Assembly (NCBI GenBank): GCA_001275005.1
Contig: JWZX01002635.1
Coordinates: 1 to 27,902, forward strand
Reading direction: 5' to 3'
DNA: 27,902 nucleotides
DNA from: Chrysochromulina tobinii
Taxonomy: Eukaryota > Haptophyta > Prymnesiales > Chrysochromulinaceae
In this document: piece after piece, positions 24,686-27,902 of the stretch
Numbering within the stretch: position 1 is the first letter of the stretch
How the letters are laid out: each line of letters starts with the position of its first letter
Notes under the pieces: model-generated
Seen by the model: only the letters and a program-made list of their open reading frames with translations
The model's database searches: none
Told to the model about the DNA's origin: nothing
Made by a program: the position numbers and the translations under genes

Positions 24686-25639
24686 GTGTCATGCTGCGCG
24701 CCCTGCGGAGCGGCGACCACCCCAGTACAAATGGGTGCCCAGGACGGCGCGTATTGCTCAACTGCCTGGCGTGGACATCGAGTTGTGAAAGTGTTGGTCA
24801 CTGTGACGTGGTGTCATTTTGTGAATTGTGCTTGCGTTTGAGGGAGTGGAAGATTGCATTGATAGAAGTTTGACTGACTGAGTCGGGCAGCTGAGTGGAA
24901 CGGAAAGCAAGAAACGTAAGATTTCCTCCCCAAACTTTGAGATGAAACTTGGATGAACCGTGCCGCTTCCGTAACGTAACGAGCCAAAAACGTCTCATCT
25001 TCCGCCACAGCCCGCGGAAGCAGAAGTGCCCACACAGCCATGTAGTGTCTTGAGGGCGCGTAAATAAACGTGAACGTGTACGTGTGGGGTGATTTTACCG
25101 GTACTAATTGCGTGGACACTCAGGCCTTGTAGCAATGTAGCTTGTTCGTTGTTGAGGAGCCATTGTCTCGTGAACCGACGGGACGCCGATTTGACCCTCG
25201 CGACTTGCTGGGCTTTCACAGGAAAATTGGTCGGCAGAGCGACCGGCTGCTACGAGGGTGCTTGTGAATTAAACGTGATTGACCCAAAGGGGTAGGCGGA
25301 GGTATTCTTTCTGGATTCACACACTATCTCCACCACCTGATTTTGAACTCAGTGATTGACCCAAAGGGGTAAGGGGTAGGGGGAGGTATTCTTTCTGGAT
25401 TCACACACTATCCCCACCACCTGATTTTGAACTCAGATCTCAGTGGTTTGGGGAACACATTTACACGAACGAGTACAACCCTCCCGGACCGAACCGACTC
25501 ACGGACGCGTGTGCGCGACCACGCATACGGTACCGTACCGTGCTGTACAGTTTCGGTATGGCCTCGTGCGCTGAAACCATTGAACTTTCCTCTGTGCAGG
25601 AACTTTTGGACTCTGAAACCGCGCGCACACCACAAATAG
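24686..25639. other. Intergenic region upstream of the ion channel
   Basis: About 950 bp with no supported gene. It holds the 3' UTR of the fusion gene and the 5' region of the channel gene. It includes a tandem duplication at 25275-25435, a GGTACC-type patch (GGTACCGTACC, 25529-25539) and a good 3' splice-site consensus near 25600 (TTTCCTCTGTGCAG), which may end a 5' UTR intron. A short frame from the ATG at 25558 is open to 25750 but leads into the channel N-terminus in the wrong frame. Confidence 0.45.
25275..25435 (+). repeat. Tandem duplication, 77 bp and 84 bp copies
   Basis: Copy 1 (25275-25351) and copy 2 (25352-25435) both begin GTGATTGACCCAAAGGGGTA and end TTTTGAACTCA. They differ by a 7-bp AGGGGTA insertion and two single-base changes. 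The high identity implies a recent duplication. It lies 200 bp before the channel start codon. Confidence 0.92.
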
Positions 25640-27902
25640 ATGGAGCTCTCGCACAACACGGCCGCTTCGGCGCCGGCCGATGCTGCGGCGGCGCGAGCAT
25701 CATCATCATCATCAGCAGCAGCAGCAGAGGTACCAGCCGCAGCTGCACTTAGCAGTCCGACCGCAGCTGCGGGAGCTGCGGGTTGCATGCCAGCGCCCGC
25801 CGTGGGTCGTCCTGTTCCGCTTGCGGATGGGTCCCCAGGACCTGATCTGCTCCAGCGCGAGCGTCAGCGGTGGGCTGCTGCTGCCGCCCAGCCGCTCGCC
25901 GCGCCAGATAAATTCGGAGATCGGGTGCGAGCGCTAGAAGTGGCTGCTCTGTCTGCTGAGGCCTTTGCGAAGGCTGGAAGGGACGCAGCTTCCAAAGGTC
26001 GTCGTCGTGTTGCCTCAGCGGCTGGGCCTGTCGATGTTAAGATGCCTGGAGGCGCAGTGGAGCCTCAAAGTTCGGTTCATCCGGAGTCAGCCTATCGCCG
26101 TGGTCCTGGAGAGAAACTTCCGGGTCTTGAAGCGCTGGAGATATCCGATCCTGACAAGGTCCAAGGGCAATCAAAGAAGATCTACCTCGACAGATCGTGC
26201 TGCGTTTTAAGGCCTGCGTCCTTGCCAAGAAGGCTCTGCATCTACCTCGTCGAGTGGAAGCTTTTCGAGCACATCGTCCTCATGGCTACCCTTGTAAACT
26301 GCGTTGCGATCGCGTTGGAGTCGCCCTCGGAAGTGAAGAGCAAGCTGAAGGAATCATTCATCAACGTGCGCGAGCACTCCGGTCTCACGCACGCTCGCCT
26401 GATCGTTTGCGAGCCGCTGCTCTTGCTCAATTGTGGTGCGCTTGCCTGTGCCTTTTGCATCAGGTGAGCGAAATACTCTTTTTGGCTTCGATAACGATCG
26501 AGATGTTTGCAAAGATGGTAGCGTACGGCGTGGTCGGCCACAAGGAAGCGTACCTGCGCGACCCGTGGTGCCAGATCGACGTCGTCTTCTTCGCGCTCAC
26601 ATGGACACCCATCTTCAATCCTGAGTTCGGCAACTTCTCCGGGATCCGAGCCATCCGCACACTGCGCCCACTCCGTACTTTGAAGCGCCTGCCGGGCTTG
26701 GCTGTTGTTGTTCAGTCCATCCTGACTGTGGTGCCGCGCTTGGCTAACGTCATTCTCCTCGCTGTCTTCATATCGCTCATCTTTGCGGTCCTAGGTGTTG
26801 AGCTCTTCAAGGGCGCTCTGCACAATCGCTGTGCGCTCCCAGGCTTCAACGCCTCCAATCAACCATTCCATCTATTGACGATCGACGAGCAGGCGGACTA
26901 CGACTCAGAGATTTCGTGCAACCCGTCGCTCACCGGCCAGTGCCCAGAGGGCACCACTTGCACTTACTTCGCCACAAACCCTGGCAACAACCTCGTCTCT
27001 TTCGACTCCATATTCTACTCGATGCTCGAGGTGCTGCAGCTGATCACATTCAACGACTGGACGCGTGCAATGTACCTGCTCATGCGCGTGCAGTCGCCGT
27101 ATGTGACCATCTACTTTCTCATGTGCGTCGTCGTGTTCGGCTTGTTTATTTGCAACCTCTTCCTCGCTGTTGTCTTCGAAGAGTTTACCGCGGCGCAGCG
27201 GATGGCTGAGCTCGAAGCCAAGGACGAGAGCGAGGAACATTCTCCCGAAAATGGATCAATGGAGGCAAATGAGGCTGCACTTTTGCCAACGATCACTGCG
27301 CCAGCTCAGGCCATGCGGCCCGTGAATGACTGGTGCCTTCCTCCAGTTCGTCCGGGGTGCCGCAAGAGCATAGCCACTGTCGTGAGCTCGCATGCCTTTG
27401 ACGCCATATCTTCCACCGTCGTGGTGCTCAACATGGTGCTCATGAGCCTGCCGTACTACGGAATGTCCATAGAGTATGCCGCCGCCCTCGACCGGGGCGC
27501 GATCATCTTCAATAGGATCTACATCGTCGAGATGGGCATGAAACTCTACGGCCTTGGCTGCAGGGGATACTGGGGCGACGGCTGGAATGCTCTCGACGGC
27601 ACGATCGTGTTGACGAGTGTCGTCGAGCTGGTTCTCTTTGACAGTGTGGACGGCTTTGCCGTCTTCGCAAGCGGTGGCAGCTTCACACTGTCCTTCTTGC
27701 CGCTGCGTAGCATCCGGTTGTTTCGGGTGCTGCGGGTGCTGCGACTCATGCGCACGTGGAAGAACCTGAACAAGATCATCGTGGGCTTTGGCAAGGGGTT
27801 GTCGCACATGCTCAACCTTTTCCTCCTGATGTTGATCTTCATGCTCATCTTCGCCCTCATGGGCATGCAGCTCTTTGGCGGTGTCTTCATCAAGGCCAAC
27901 GG
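25640..27902 (+). CDS. Voltage-gated cation channel alpha subunit, four-domain type, 3' end beyond window
   Basis: A plasma-membrane channel of the Cav/Nav-like superfamily. Exon 1 is 25640-26365 and exon 2 runs from 26464 to the window end (open for 479 codons). The first 195 residues are a cytosolic Ala/Ser-rich tail. Domain I has S1 (LFEHIVLMATLVNCVAIALE), S2 (EILFLASITIEMFAKMVAYG), S3 after LRDPWCQID, S4 with repeated Arg (IRAIRTLRPLRTLKRLPGL), S5, a long Cys-bearing pore loop, filter region LQLITFNDW and S6 (CVVVFGLFICNLFLAVVFEEF). Domain II follows after a short linker: S1 from AFDAISSTVVVLNMVL, S4 IRLFRVLRVLRLMRTW, S5 to the end. The domain I filter has Asn where Cav channels have Glu (TMEGW). 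The ATG at 25640 follows an in-frame stop directly. Domains III and IV are presumed to lie outside the window. Confidence 0.9.
25696..25727 (+). repeat. CAT/CAG trinucleotide run in channel N-terminus
   Basis: (CAT)5 then (CAG)5, read in frame as Ser and Ala runs in the cytosolic N-terminal tail of the channel. Confidence 0.85.
26366..26463 (+). other. Intron in channel domain I (S1-S2 loop)
   Basis: A 98-bp GT-AG intron (ATCAAC|GTGCGCGAG ... TTTTGCATCAG|GTGAGC) in phase 0. Reading through it gives a stop at 26465-26467. Splicing gives ESFIN|VSEILFLASITIEM, restoring a normal S2 helix. Confidence 0.82.

Noticed and set aside
24447-24788. A separate 113-codon gene after the fusion gene
   Set aside because: The frame that matches the beta-lactamase C-terminus here is a different one and is joined by splicing to the upstream exon.
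27256-27899. Minus-strand frames at the window end
   Set aside because: They are antisense to the domain I-II linker and domain II of the channel, whose sense frame has clear S1-S5 segments.

Overview
The window looks like nuclear DNA of a chlorophyll-c alga, most likely a haptophyte, with a GC-rich pelagophyte-type stramenopile as the alternative. The reasons are a fucoxanthin-chlorophyll (LHC-type) antenna gene, very GC-rich coding DNA, few and short GT-AG introns (98-238 bp), strong Kozak contexts, a four-domain-type voltage-gated cation channel, and large multidomain proteins joined by Ala/Ser/Pro low-complexity linkers. The assignment is inference. There is no operon structure, tRNA, rRNA, CRISPR array or recognisable transposase.

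Layout. 1-678: repeat-rich non-coding DNA with GGTACC palindromic arrays. 679-2097 (+): GT61/DUF563-like glycosyltransferase. 3275-4678 (+): homeodomain protein with a SHOCT-like segment. It converges, across a hairpin-rich spacer, on 5453-7897 (-), an ankyrin/KH-like/SR-type basic-tail protein carrying a 21-bp coding minisatellite. A 199-bp divergent promoter region then separates that gene from 8097-9245 (+), a targeted LON-substrate-binding-domain protein. 9539-10270 (+): LHC/FCP antenna protein with one intron at the end of the targeting peptide. 10590-11249 (+): PH-domain protein. 11250-12873: repeat-rich spacer holding an inverted-repeat element. 12874-15000 (+): secreted GDPD/PLC-like protein. 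It converges on 15570-17003 (-), a spliced EF-hand membrane protein. A 208-bp divergent promoter region follows, then 17212-18078 (+), an ankyrin protein with a signal peptide and a C-terminal HDEL. 18448-19563 (+): degenerate HAD-like protein with a SAP-like insert. 19750-24685 (+): 1565-residue SCP2-PX-membrane-ABC1/UbiB kinase-beta-lactamase-like fusion, completed by one intron. 25640 to the window end (+): four-domain-type voltage-gated cation channel, truncated by the window.

Three genes are only understood after splicing. The EF-hand loop of the 15.6-17.0 kb gene is split exactly by an intron. The last 71 codons of the beta-lactamase-like domain sit in a second exon beyond an apparent stop codon. 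The S1-S2 loop of channel domain I is split by a 98-bp intron.

Themes that recur are lipid and membrane biology (SCP2, PX, ABC1K, PH, GDPD-like) and secretory/ER proteins (the HDEL ankyrin protein and its divergent EF-hand neighbour). Several enzyme-like folds have lost catalytic residues (HAD-like, beta-lactamase-like, possibly GDPD-like). Family calls rest on motif recognition by eye, and no database search was run.
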